Origin: Chitinophaga sp. CF118
Lineage (GTDB): Bacteria; Bacteroidota; Bacteroidia; Chitinophagales; Chitinophagaceae
Reading direction: 5' to 3'
Assembly (NCBI RefSeq): GCF_900112615.1
Contig: NZ_FOMK01000002.1
Location: forward strand, 868,001 to 932,000
Length of the DNA: 64,000 nt
Positions 16,442-25,413 of this stretch are shown piece after piece. Below the pieces are notes generated by a model. That model was not told where the DNA came from. It was given only the letters and a program-made list of their open reading frames with translations, and searched no databases. A program made the translations under genes and the position numbers. Each line of letters begins with the position of its first letter. Positions within the stretch are counted from its first letter, which is position 1.

Positions 16442-18838
16442 ATGAAAAAACAAGTCATGTTAAATGTAAAAAGCACATCACTACTTTCCGGGCTTTTGCT
16501 GTTTACGATGAGTGCCTGGTCTCAGCAATACCAGCGGACAGATGGGGGGATAAAAGCTACCATCAACTCAATAAACATTGAAATCCGCTTTTTTAATGCA
16601 GATATTGTACGGGTACTAAAATATCCCGCAGGTGTTACTGATGAGAAGAAAAGTCTGTCAGTAATAAAAACACCCGTAAGCACTCCATTAAGTGTACATC
16701 AAAATGGAAATGTATTATCTGTAAACAGCACTTCACTGAAAACTACCATCAACCTGAAAACAGGACAGATCAGTTTTTACAATGCTGCTGCAGTGGCATT
16801 GCTGGAAGAAAAAGAAGCCGGACTTCAATTCACACCAACAAAAGATGGGGCAGAAAATAGCTACCGGGTAAATCAGTCTTTCCTGCTAAAAGAAGAAGAA
16901 GCTATTTATGGTCTGGGGCAACATCAGAAAGGGCTGATGAATCAACGCAACCAACAACTGGAACTGAAGCAGCAAAACATGCAGATTGCGGTGCCTTTCT
17001 TTCAATCTGTTAAAGGATATGGGTTGTTCTGGGATAACTATTCAACCACTATTTTCAATGATACCTTAAATGTTGCTTCTTTTGCATCTGAAATTGGTAA
17101 CTGCGCTGATTATTATTTTATTAATGGCGGCAATGCAGATAAGGTAATTGCTCAAATGCGCTGGCTTACCGGTGAGGCTCCTATGTATGCCAGGTGGTTA
17201 TATGGATTCACCCAAAGCCGGGAACGTTACAAGAGCCAATATGAGCTGATGGAGGTAGTGAAGAAATACCGGGCATTAAAAATACCGCTGGATGGAATTG
17301 TGCAGGACTGGCAATACTGGGGTGTCCATGATAATGAATGGAATGCTATGGAATTTGGTAATCCTGCATTTCCAGACCCCAAAGCCATGATTGACAGCGT
17401 ACATCAGGCAAATGCGCATATTATTATTTCCATATGGCCTTCTTTTGGGAATAAGACGAAGATCTACCAGGAATTAAAAGAGCAGCATATGCTCTATGAT
17501 TTAACTACCTGGCCAGCGGTTCCGGACGTGCAGGTGTACGACGCATTTAATCCCAAAGCGAGGGATATTTACTGGAAATATCTGAGCAAAAATATCTTTT
17601 CTCTCGGCATGGATGGCTGGTGGATGGATGCCACCGAGCCCGACCAGATAGTACCTAAACCTGGTGATGATGATAACCGTACTTACCTGGGCAGCTTCAG
17701 AAAAGTTCGTAATGCTTTTCCGCTGATTACTACCGGAGGTGTATATGGACACCAACGGCAGGTAAACGTTGATAAGCGCGTATTTATCCTTACCCGCTCG
17801 GCATTTGCTGGTCAGCAACGTAATGCCGCCACTAACTGGTCAGGGGATATTGTATCCGGGTGGGATGTTTTCCACAAACAGATTTCCGGCGGACTTAACC
17901 TTTCTTTAAGTGGCATTCCATATTGGAATACCGATATTGGCGGCTTCTTCTCCTGGCGTAATTATCCCAAAGGCGTTAAGGATGCTGCTTTCCAGGAATT
18001 ATATGTACGCTGGTTACAATTTGCTGCATTTACGCCTATGTTCCGGTCGCATGGTACCGATACACCCAGGGAGATTTATCAGTTTGGGGAGAAAGGTTAC
18101 TGGGCTTACGATGCGATAGAAAAATTCATTCATCTTCGTTATCGTTTGCTTCCTTATAACTATTCCAATGCCTGGGAGGTAACCTCAAAATCCGGTACCC
18201 TGATGCGTGCATTAATAATGGATTTTGCTGCTGATAAAAAAGCCAGGGAAATAAATAATGAATACCTCTTCGGTAAAAATATTCTAGTAGCTCCTGTTAC
18301 CGATTCCCTTTATACCAGCAGGATTAATGGTGAAACAATTACTGATTTCAGCAAAACAAAAACTCATAAAGTTTATTTGCCTGAAGGTACTGATTGGTTT
18401 GACTTCTGGACAGGTGAGAAAACAAAAGGAGGACAGGAAATTGAAAAAGAAGTACCAGTAGACATAATGCCTTTATATGTGAAAGCCGGTTCTATTTTGC
18501 CAATGGGCCCCTTTCAGCAATACACAGGTGAAAAAGATGCCAGCAACCTGGAGTTAAGAGTATATGAGGGAGCCAATGGGATCTTTACATTGTATGAGGA
18601 TGAAAACGATAATTATAATTACGAGCGTAATATTTATTCAACTATTACGATAAAGTGGAATGATCAAACAAAAACACTTACTATAGAAGATCGTAAAGGT
18701 AGTTATCCCGGGATGCTTTTGCATAGAACCTTTAATACTATACTTGTAAAGAAGGACCACGGAAATGGAGTTGAGATCGTTGAAAAGGCAGACAAGATTA
18801 TTAAATATTCAGGTAAAAAGATAGAGGTGCGTTTTTAA
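16442..18838 (+). CDS. GH31 alpha-xylosidase-like glycoside hydrolase
   Basis: 798 aa with signal peptide (about 1-27, ending SAWSQ). N-terminal beta-sandwich (about 30-240), TIM barrel (about 250-590) and C-terminal beta domains. Nucleophile Asp396 in WWMDATEPD; acid/base Asp469 in TNWSGDI. The barrel segment FTQSRERYKSQYELMEVVKKYR and IPLDGIVQDWQYWG resembles the alpha-xylosidase branch of GH31 (xyloglucan side-chain enzymes) more than alpha-glucosidase II; no PA14 insert is seen. It would release alpha-xylose from xyloglucan oligosaccharides. It is convergent with GH127 and separated from it by a strong terminator. alpha-Glucosidase activity cannot be excluded. Confidence 0.9.
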   Translation: MKKQVMLNVKSTSLLSGLLLFTMSAWSQQYQRTDGGIKATINSINIEIRFFNADIVRVLKYPAGVTDEKKSLSVIKTPVSTPLSVHQNGNVLSVNSTSLKTTINLKTGQISFYNAAAVALLEEKEAGLQFTPTKDGAENSYRVNQSFLLKEEEAIYGLGQHQKGLMNQRNQQLELKQQNMQIAVPFFQSVKGYGLFWDNYSTTIFNDTLNVASFASEIGNCADYYFINGGNADKVIAQMRWLTGEAPMYARWLYGFTQSRERYKSQYELMEVVKKYRALKIPLDGIVQDWQYWGVHDNEWNAMEFGNPAFPDPKAMIDSVHQANAHIIISIWPSFGNKTKIYQELKEQHMLYDLTTWPAVPDVQVYDAFNPKARDIYWKYLSKNIFSLGMDGWWMDATEPDQIVPKPGDDDNRTYLGSFRKVRNAFPLITTGGVYGHQRQVNVDKRVFILTRSAFAGQQRNAATNWSGDIVSGWDVFHKQISGGLNLSLSGIPYWNTDIGGFFSWRNYPKGVKDAAFQELYVRWLQFAAFTPMFRSHGTDTPREIYQFGEKGYWAYDAIEKFIHLRYRLLPYNYSNAWEVTSKSGTLMRALIMDFAADKKAREINNEYLFGKNILVAPVTDSLYTSRINGETITDFSKTKTHKVYLPEGTDWFDFWTGEKTKGGQEIEKEVPVDIMPLYVKAGSILPMGPFQQYTGEKDASNLELRVYEGANGIFTLYEDENDNYNYERNIYSTITIKWNDQTKTLTIEDRKGSYPGMLLHRTFNTILVKKDHGNGVEIVEKADKIIKYSGKKIEVRF

Positions 18839-18882
18839 TGTGAGTATATGATATTGAAGGCCCGGTTACCTGGAATTCTACA

Positions 18883-18920
18883 AAATGATAAAACCCGTCG
18901 ACTGACGGGTTTTATCATTT
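18883..18920. terminator. Bidirectional terminator between GH31 and GH127
   Basis: Perfect 17-bp stem (18883-18899 with 18904-18920), 4-nt loop; A-run on one side and T/A runs on the other serve both convergent genes. Confidence 0.85.
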
Positions 18921-18947
18921 AAAAAAAATCTGAAGTACTAAATCTTT

Positions 18948-20987
18948 TTACTTTGAAACGGTATTGTTATCCGGCTTGTTCGTCAACAGTTCAATATTAT
19001 TAATTTTCTCGGGGAACCAGACCATCATTTCACCTTTCCCCCTGTTTGCCCAGGCATAATAAGGGATAGCAGTAAACTTCCTTTGTACAGTGGAAACAGT
19101 TTGCCCATTGTCATCAACTACCACAACCGGTACACTGCTATTAATTACCTCTACGCCATTTAACATGCCTGGTTCATATGTTGATGTAAAAACGGCATCG
19201 GAAGGGATGATGATATTACTTGCCTTACCATTATTATCCATCCATTCAGCACAATACATAATCGGGCCACGCTGCAATGCCACTTTACCGATGTCATCTT
19301 TTATCATTTCATTCGCCTTTACCTTGCGGACTTCCATTGGAAGCTCTACTTCTACCCTATCGTTCTTCTTCCAGGTTCGTGAAAGGGATGCATATCCTTT
19401 TTTCATCTCGTATTCCACTGGTTGTCCATTCACTTTTATGACAGGCTTTTTATCAGAATTTGTGGCAAACCTGTACAGATCTGAAGGAACTGCTTCATTT
19501 TGTGCCCATCCCGGTATGCGTATCAGGAAATTAAATGCAAGCGGCGCTTTTTCAGGTGAAATGTTGAAGACTAAATCTCCATTCCAGGGATAGCGGTTTT
19601 GCTGTTCAATGGTTACAGCCTTGTTTAACAAGGTAAGTGTAGCATTACTGGCAATAAATAGATTTACATATACATTATTATCCTTCTGAGCATATGCATA
19701 ACCTGGAATGGAAGGTATAAGTCTTGTAAGATTGGTAGGACAACAGGAGCAATCAAACCAGCCAGAGCGTTCAGGCTCCAGGCTCTTATGTGAGAATGAA
19801 TTTTTGACCTCCATCGCATTGGTATAAAAGAATGATTTCCCATCCAGTCCTAGTCCGGAAATCAGTCCATTATACAATGTCTTTTCAAGGATATCAATAT
19901 ACTTTGAATCACCATGTAACAGGAACATCCGGTAATTCCAATATACACTTGCAATGGAAGCACAGGTTTCATTATAAGCGGTGCCGTTTGGCAATTCATA
20001 ATTATCTCCAAAACGTTCTCCTGATGGGATAGCGCCTAATCCTCCCTGTACATACATTTTTTTGCTTACCATATTCAGCCAGATGGTATCAATAGCGTGC
20101 AGCAGGCTTTCATCTCCTGTCAATGCCGCTACGTCGGCCATGGCAGCATACAGATAACCTGCACGGACTGCGTGGCCCTCTGCTTCATATTGCTCTGTTA
20201 CCGGTATATTATCCTGCCAGTAAGCCCCGTTCTTCCAGGGATCTGTACTTTTGGTGTCATAATCCGCATAATGACCGCGTTCGTTTATAAAAAACTTTGC
20301 TGTTTCCAGGTATTCTTTCTTTCCCGTAATTCGATACAACTTTACCAGGCCCATCTCAACGATTTCGTGACCTGGAGCTACATGCTTTTTACCAGGACCA
20401 AACACAGAGCAAACAAGGTCTGCATTTTTTAGTGCGATATCAAGCAGGGACCTTTTACCTGTAGCATAGTAATGGGCAAAAGCAGCTTCATACAAATGTC
20501 CTGCATTATATAGTTCATGACTTAATTCCCGCTCTTTTATCCATCTTTCCGTTCCAGCCCATTCATGCGGCAATGCTGGATTGATAGTTCTTGCTGTATA
20601 CAGGTAGCCGTCCGGCTCCTGGGCTTTCCCGACCTTAATAATGAGCGAGTCAATGTATGCTGACAGCTTCTTATCGGGAAAAAGGCTTAATGAAAAAGAA
20701 GCACCTTCGATGGTTTTGTAAATATCTGTATCATCGAACGGGTAAGTGGTGCAAAACTTGCCCGAATGGGCGGCGGCCATTTCAAAATTACTTACTCTGC
20801 CAGTGCTTTCGCAACGTGCAAATGAAGCCGGAATAGTAACCAGGTGATTAGTACGCAAACGAGGTAACCAGAAACTGTCTGTTACCCGTACTGCAGTAAA
20901 GCTGACTGATTTAACGGGATAATCTTTTACCTGTCCCAATGCAGTAGCCGCCACACAAACCCCCAATAATAAAAGTATTTTTTTCAT
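18948..20987 (-). CDS. GH127 beta-L-arabinofuranosidase
   Basis: 679 aa with short signal peptide (1-18, ending AATALGQ). (alpha/alpha)6 barrel family formerly DUF1680. The characteristic zinc/catalytic cysteine site is intact: Glu340 and Cys342 in YNETCAS, and Cys415-Cys416 in DCSCCPTN, matching the Glu and three Cys ligands of HypBA1, where one Cys is the nucleophile. It hydrolyses beta-L-Araf linkages, as found on hydroxyproline-rich glycoproteins and on some arabinoxyloglucans. It is on the same side of the locus as copy B of the upstream element, which begins 75 bp before its start. Confidence 0.92.
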   Translation of the reverse strand: MKKILLLLGVCVAATALGQVKDYPVKSVSFTAVRVTDSFWLPRLRTNHLVTIPASFARCESTGRVSNFEMAAAHSGKFCTTYPFDDTDIYKTIEGASFSLSLFPDKKLSAYIDSLIIKVGKAQEPDGYLYTARTINPALPHEWAGTERWIKERELSHELYNAGHLYEAAFAHYYATGKRSLLDIALKNADLVCSVFGPGKKHVAPGHEIVEMGLVKLYRITGKKEYLETAKFFINERGHYADYDTKSTDPWKNGAYWQDNIPVTEQYEAEGHAVRAGYLYAAMADVAALTGDESLLHAIDTIWLNMVSKKMYVQGGLGAIPSGERFGDNYELPNGTAYNETCASIASVYWNYRMFLLHGDSKYIDILEKTLYNGLISGLGLDGKSFFYTNAMEVKNSFSHKSLEPERSGWFDCSCCPTNLTRLIPSIPGYAYAQKDNNVYVNLFIASNATLTLLNKAVTIEQQNRYPWNGDLVFNISPEKAPLAFNFLIRIPGWAQNEAVPSDLYRFATNSDKKPVIKVNGQPVEYEMKKGYASLSRTWKKNDRVEVELPMEVRKVKANEMIKDDIGKVALQRGPIMYCAEWMDNNGKASNIIIPSDAVFTSTYEPGMLNGVEVINSSVPVVVVDDNGQTVSTVQRKFTAIPYYAWANRGKGEMMVWFPEKINNIELLTNKPDNNTVSK

Positions 20988-21482
20988 GTGGAAAAGTTAT
21001 AATGTTTATTTTTTTTGTTATCAGTAGGCTGTCTTGTGGTCATTTATACAGCCACATACTTGAAAAGTGGAGCCGTTGCTTAGTTCACGGCAAATAATAA
21101 CCATGTTCCTGAGCATTTCATAACCGGGAATTTGTCTTCTGTTACGTAGATCTTAAATTGTATTAAGATCTTTTCCAGGTGAAAACTAAGAAATTTTTTC
21201 CTATTAATCGTCAATATGACATTTATTTTTAGAAGAGATATTATTAGGGGAATGACAACCGGGGAAAAGATTATCCGTCATTGGGGATTCAGGTGAGTAA
21301 TGGCAGGTTGTACCCATTTGGCACAATTCTATCGCGCTTTATCAGGCGTCAGTATGGAGGGTTTATAGTGGCTCTGTAGTGGCGGGCCTTTTATTCAGAC
21401 TCTGGTGTTCGCTGTAAATTATATGGCCGGTAACATAAGAGACTAAATTTTTCTTAATTTACCAATACAAACCTGGTAACCC
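20988..21482. promoter_or_regulatory. Divergent promoter region between GH127 and the aldehyde oxidoreductase operon
   Basis: 495 bp without a gene. It holds element copy B (21062-21235) and a perfect 9-bp inverted repeat AGATCTTAA / TTAAGATCT (21148-21171) inside it. Confidence 0.5.
21062..21235 (+). repeat. Upstream element, copy B
   Basis: Diverged copy of 16119-16275. Core at 21181-21229 with the GTCA-N3-TGAC palindrome at 21210-21220. It additionally contains the AGATCTTAA inverted repeat, degenerate in copy A. It most likely regulates GH127 on the minus strand, as copy A could regulate GH51; the plus-strand genes are alternatives. Confidence 0.6.
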
Positions 21483-22121
21483 ATGGATAGCAAAAATCAC
21501 AATACTACACCTAAGGAGGATGAAAAGGAAAACCCACGGCGAACCTTTTTAAAGCAGACCTCCCTGCTCACAGCTATTGCAATGGCACCATCTGCCCTGG
21601 TGAAAGCCGCTGAAAATCATGTGGATGATAAGATTGCAGATGTTTTTGAGAAGATGCCTTTAAAGATGGAAGTGAACGGTCAGTTGCAAAGTCTGTCTGT
21701 TGAGCCAAGAGCTACGCTACTGGATATTTTGCGTGAGCAGCTGGATCTTACCGGTAGCAAAAAAGGCTGTGATTATGGACAATGCGGCGCCTGTACCGTA
21801 CATATAGACGGGCAACGGGTATTATCCTGCCTTACATTGGGGGTGATGGTAAACGGGAAGAAAGTCACCACTATTGAAGGATTGGCAAAAGGGGATCAAC
21901 TGCATCCCATGCAGGAAGCATTTATCAAACATGACGGATTTCAATGTGGTTACTGTACACCGGGACAGATCATGTCGGCAGTGGCATGCGTCCGGGAAGG
22001 ACATGCTGATTCGGAAGCTGAGATCCGTGAGTTTATGAGTGGTAATATCTGCCGCTGCGGGGCTTATCCCAATATTGTAAAAGCAATTCAGGATGTAAAA
22101 GAAGGAGGGCTTACAGTATGA
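21483..22121 (+). CDS. paoA: Aldehyde oxidoreductase 2Fe-2S subunit, Tat-exported
   Basis: 212 aa. A twin-arginine-type signal (NPRRTFLKQTSLL, then a hydrophobic stretch and APSALVKAA) precedes a plant-ferredoxin domain (CDYGQCGACTVHIDG with the fourth Cys in RVLSCLT) and the [2Fe-2S]-binding helical domain (FQCGYCTPGQIM ... GNICRCGAYPN). This is the small subunit of a xanthine-oxidase-family heterotrimer, closest in plan to periplasmic PaoA (YagT). It passes electrons between Moco and FAD. Its stop overlaps the next start (ATGA). The symbol is by architecture, not proven orthology. Confidence 0.9.
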   Translation: MDSKNHNTTPKEDEKENPRRTFLKQTSLLTAIAMAPSALVKAAENHVDDKIADVFEKMPLKMEVNGQLQSLSVEPRATLLDILREQLDLTGSKKGCDYGQCGACTVHIDGQRVLSCLTLGVMVNGKKVTTIEGLAKGDQLHPMQEAFIKHDGFQCGYCTPGQIMSAVACVREGHADSEAEIREFMSGNICRCGAYPNIVKAIQDVKEGGLTV

Positions 22122-23104
22122 AACAGTTTGAATATGTAAAGGCCGGTTCCACTCAGGGCGTTATTAATGCACTGGCACAACCTGGTACTAAAATAATTGC
22201 CGGCGGCACAAACCTTGTAGACCTGATGAAACGGGGTGTAACGGCACCGGATAAACTGGTAGATATTACCCATTTGCCATTAAAGGATATTACCGCTACT
22301 TCCGGCAGGCTACATATCGGCACTCTTGCTTTAAACAGTATTGTATCTGAGAATAGTCTTGTCCAGAAAAAGCAGCCTTTGCTGTCAATGGCATTGAAAG
22401 CAGGTGCATCTCCACAATTACGCAATATGGCCACCGTGGGAGGCAATATGATGCAACGCACCCGTTGCGGATATTTTTATGATACTACTCTGCCATGTAA
22501 CAAACGCCAACCTGAAAGCGGATGCGGTGCCAAAGAAGGGTATAACCGCATGCATGCTATATTCGGTACCAGCGAAAAATGTATAGCAGTACATCCCAGT
22601 GATATGTGCGTAGCCTTAGCAGCGTTGGATACTACTGTTATTATTGCCGGTAAAAAAGGTGAACGGAAACTAGCCTTTACAGATTTCCACAAGCTTCCGG
22701 GCGATACACCTGAACTGGATAACCATCTTGCAAAAGACGAAATTATATTGGGTATTGAGATCCCGGACAACAATTTTGCTGATCACAGTTATTATCTGAA
22801 AATACGTGACCGGCAGTCGTACGCTTTCGCACTGGTGTCTGTAGCCGTTGCGCTTGATATCAGCAATGGAGTGATCAGGAGTGCAAGGCTGGCTATGGGA
22901 GGTGTAGCGCATAAACCGTGGCGCCTGTATGATGCAGAGAAAGCCTTAGCGGGTAAGCAACCATCAGTACCCCTATTTGAACAGATAGCACGGGGAGCCA
23001 TGCAAGGAGCCAAAGCTTACCAGCATAATGAATTCAAAATAAATCTTGCTTCAAATGCAGTTATACAGGCCCTGAAGGTAGCTTCCGGCTTAGTACCTGC
23101 CTGA
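22118..23104 (+). CDS. paoB: Aldehyde oxidoreductase FAD-binding subunit
   Basis: 328 aa. FAD-binding PCMH-type domain with TKIIAGGTNLVDLMKRG and TVGGNMMQRTRCGYF, then the CO-dehydrogenase flavoprotein C-terminal domain. Four cysteines in the middle (Cys117, Cys127, Cys136, Cys155) match the extra [4Fe-4S] cluster of PaoB-type subunits, absent from ordinary xanthine dehydrogenases. Translation is coupled to the preceding gene (4-bp overlap), and a good GAAGGAGG Shine-Dalgarno lies at 22101-22108, which is unusual in this phylum. It lacks its own signal and would be exported with the Tat-tagged small subunit. Confidence 0.9.
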   Translation: MKQFEYVKAGSTQGVINALAQPGTKIIAGGTNLVDLMKRGVTAPDKLVDITHLPLKDITATSGRLHIGTLALNSIVSENSLVQKKQPLLSMALKAGASPQLRNMATVGGNMMQRTRCGYFYDTTLPCNKRQPESGCGAKEGYNRMHAIFGTSEKCIAVHPSDMCVALAALDTTVIIAGKKGERKLAFTDFHKLPGDTPELDNHLAKDEIILGIEIPDNNFADHSYYLKIRDRQSYAFALVSVAVALDISNGVIRSARLAMGGVAHKPWRLYDAEKALAGKQPSVPLFEQIARGAMQGAKAYQHNEFKINLASNAVIQALKVASGLVPA

Positions 23105-23124
23105 TCAGCATAAATAACATTGTT

Positions 23125-25263
23125 ATGAATAAAGATTTTATCGGAGAATCACTCGACAGAGTTGACGGCAGATTGAAAGTAACCGGGGCAGCCAAATATT
23201 CCGGAGAGTATAAACCAGCCGGATTAACCTATGGTGTATTGGTACCGGCAACTATAACCAGTGGTATATTAAACGCTATAGATACCAAAGCTGCATTGCG
23301 GGCTTCCGGTGTAATAGCCGTCATTACTCCTTTTAATGCTCCTAAGGTACCAGGATATCAGCCCGATGCCCCAAGGCCTATGAAAGGACTGAAACTATTC
23401 AATGATAATAAAATCCATTTTAACGGACAACCTGTAGCATTAGTGATAGCTGATACATTTGAAAGAGCGACACATGCTGCCAGTCTGATTAAATGCAAAT
23501 ACGAACGCCAATCGTTTGCCACCAATTTCCATGAGAATATGGAGACTAATTCCAAACCGGCAGGCGAACAGCATAAGGAGTATGTACGCGGAGAAGCAAA
23601 TGCATATAAGTCTGCTCCCTTTATAGTGGAGGAATCATACACACTTCCATCAGAGATGCATAATCCTATGGAGCTGCATGTAACGACTGCTATCTGGGAC
23701 GGGGATGATAAAGTAACCCTTTATACCAAATCCCAGGGTGTAATTAGTTCTCAGAGGGCAATAGCCACTGCGTTTAATCTTGAACAGAAGAATGTACAGA
23801 TCAATTCACATTTTGTAGGCGGCGCCTTCGGTTCATCGCTCCGTACCTGGCCACATGAGATAGCTGCCGTACAGGCTGCCAGAATGGTAAAACGTCCTGT
23901 AAGGGTAACCCTTACCCGTGAACAGATGTTTCTGCTGGTAGGTTACAGACCTTTAACTGTTCAAAAGATAGGGATAGGTGCTACTGCGGATGGTAAACTG
24001 GTAGGCATCACACATGAGTCTTTTTCCCAGACAGCTACTTATGAAGATTTCACAGAACGGTCTGTGAATGTATCAAGGTTCCTGTATGCAAGTCCGAATG
24101 CCAATACCCGCTATAAGATTGTGCCGCTGAATGTCGGGGTACCTGCACCTATGCGTGGCCCCGGTGAAGCTACCGGCGCTTATGCACTTGAATCAGCACT
24201 GGATGAATTATCTTATAAACTGAATATAGATCCCATTGAACTAAGGTTAAAAAATTATGCAGATGTAAACCCGGAAACAAACCTGCCATGGTCCAGTAAG
24301 TACCTGAAAGAATGTTATCAGCAGGGAGCTGCACGGATAGGCTGGGATAAACGGGCACAAAAGCCCGGCACCAACCGGGATGGGGAATGGTTGGTAGGAT
24401 ATGGAATGGGAGGAGGCGCATTCGGTGCATACCGGGGTAAAACACAAGCCAGGATTATTCTCTCTGCAGATGGCACTGTTGTGATCAAAAGTGCCACCAG
24501 TGATATTGGACCAGGAACAGCAACTGCTATGGTGGTAATCGCCGCAGACAGATTAGGACTTTCTGCCGATAAAATAACTTTTGAACTGGGAAATTCGGCA
24601 CTTCCGGTTGCACCAACACAAGGAGGTTCATCGACTGTATCTTCTGTAGGATCGGCAGTGAATGATGTATGTGTGGCATTAAAACAAAAACTCTACAACC
24701 TATCCGGAAAACCGGAGAATAGCACTGACCCTATTGATTATACCAACGTCTTACAACAGCATAACCTTCCTTCTTTAGAATTAACAACAGAATCTGATGT
24801 TAATCCGGATGCGAAAAAATATGCGATGTATTCCTTCTCTGCTCATTTTGTGCAGGTGTATGTACATCCTGTAACAGGTGTTGTAAAAATAAAAAAGGTA
24901 GTAGCCGTAGTAGATGGAGGTAAAATCATCAATATGAAAACTGCCAGTAGTCAGATGATCGGCGGTGCTGTAGGTGGTATTGGTATGGCAATGACCGAGG
25001 AAGCTGTCATAGACGATCGTTATGGCAAGTATATAAACAGTAATTTCGCAGACTATCATGTTCCTGTAAATGCTGACATCCCACAGATTGAAGCCATCTT
25101 CATAGACAAACCTGATCCAGTATTGAATCCTCTGGGAACAAAGGGAATCGGGGAAATTTCACTGATTGGGGTGGCACCGGCAGTAGCTAATGCAGTCTAT
25201 AATGCTACCGGGAGAAGGATCAGGGAAATGCCTATTACACCCGATAAAATATTAAAAGGTTAA
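23125..25263 (+). CDS. paoC: Aldehyde oxidoreductase molybdenum-cofactor subunit
   Basis: 712 aa. Aldehyde oxidase/xanthine dehydrogenase a/b hammerhead domain (about 18-125) and two Moco-binding domains; FVGGAFGSSLR, MRGPGEATGAYALE and TQGGSSTVSSVGSAV contact the cofactor. The catalytic base is Glu677 in TKGIGEIS. It hydroxylates aldehydes to acids, with FAD passing electrons to an acceptor such as oxygen. It starts 20 bp after the FAD subunit and ends the operon. No XdhC/PaoD cofactor-insertion chaperone is encoded in the window, so maturation must rely on a gene elsewhere. Confidence 0.92.
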   Translation: MNKDFIGESLDRVDGRLKVTGAAKYSGEYKPAGLTYGVLVPATITSGILNAIDTKAALRASGVIAVITPFNAPKVPGYQPDAPRPMKGLKLFNDNKIHFNGQPVALVIADTFERATHAASLIKCKYERQSFATNFHENMETNSKPAGEQHKEYVRGEANAYKSAPFIVEESYTLPSEMHNPMELHVTTAIWDGDDKVTLYTKSQGVISSQRAIATAFNLEQKNVQINSHFVGGAFGSSLRTWPHEIAAVQAARMVKRPVRVTLTREQMFLLVGYRPLTVQKIGIGATADGKLVGITHESFSQTATYEDFTERSVNVSRFLYASPNANTRYKIVPLNVGVPAPMRGPGEATGAYALESALDELSYKLNIDPIELRLKNYADVNPETNLPWSSKYLKECYQQGAARIGWDKRAQKPGTNRDGEWLVGYGMGGGAFGAYRGKTQARIILSADGTVVIKSATSDIGPGTATAMVVIAADRLGLSADKITFELGNSALPVAPTQGGSSTVSSVGSAVNDVCVALKQKLYNLSGKPENSTDPIDYTNVLQQHNLPSLELTTESDVNPDAKKYAMYSFSAHFVQVYVHPVTGVVKIKKVVAVVDGGKIINMKTASSQMIGGAVGGIGMAMTEEAVIDDRYGKYINSNFADYHVPVNADIPQIEAIFIDKPDPVLNPLGTKGIGEISLIGVAPAVANAVYNATGRRIREMPITPDKILKG

Positions 25264-25413
25264 AGACGGTTACAGTAATTGTGACCATCCTTTACCGGTA
25301 AGATCTCTGTCAACTTACGCCATATAGCAAATATCTATACAAAGATAAACTGTATCGATTTGCTCTATGTATGTTTTTAGTACATCTTTACGATCCTAAA
25401 AACTACATATCAA

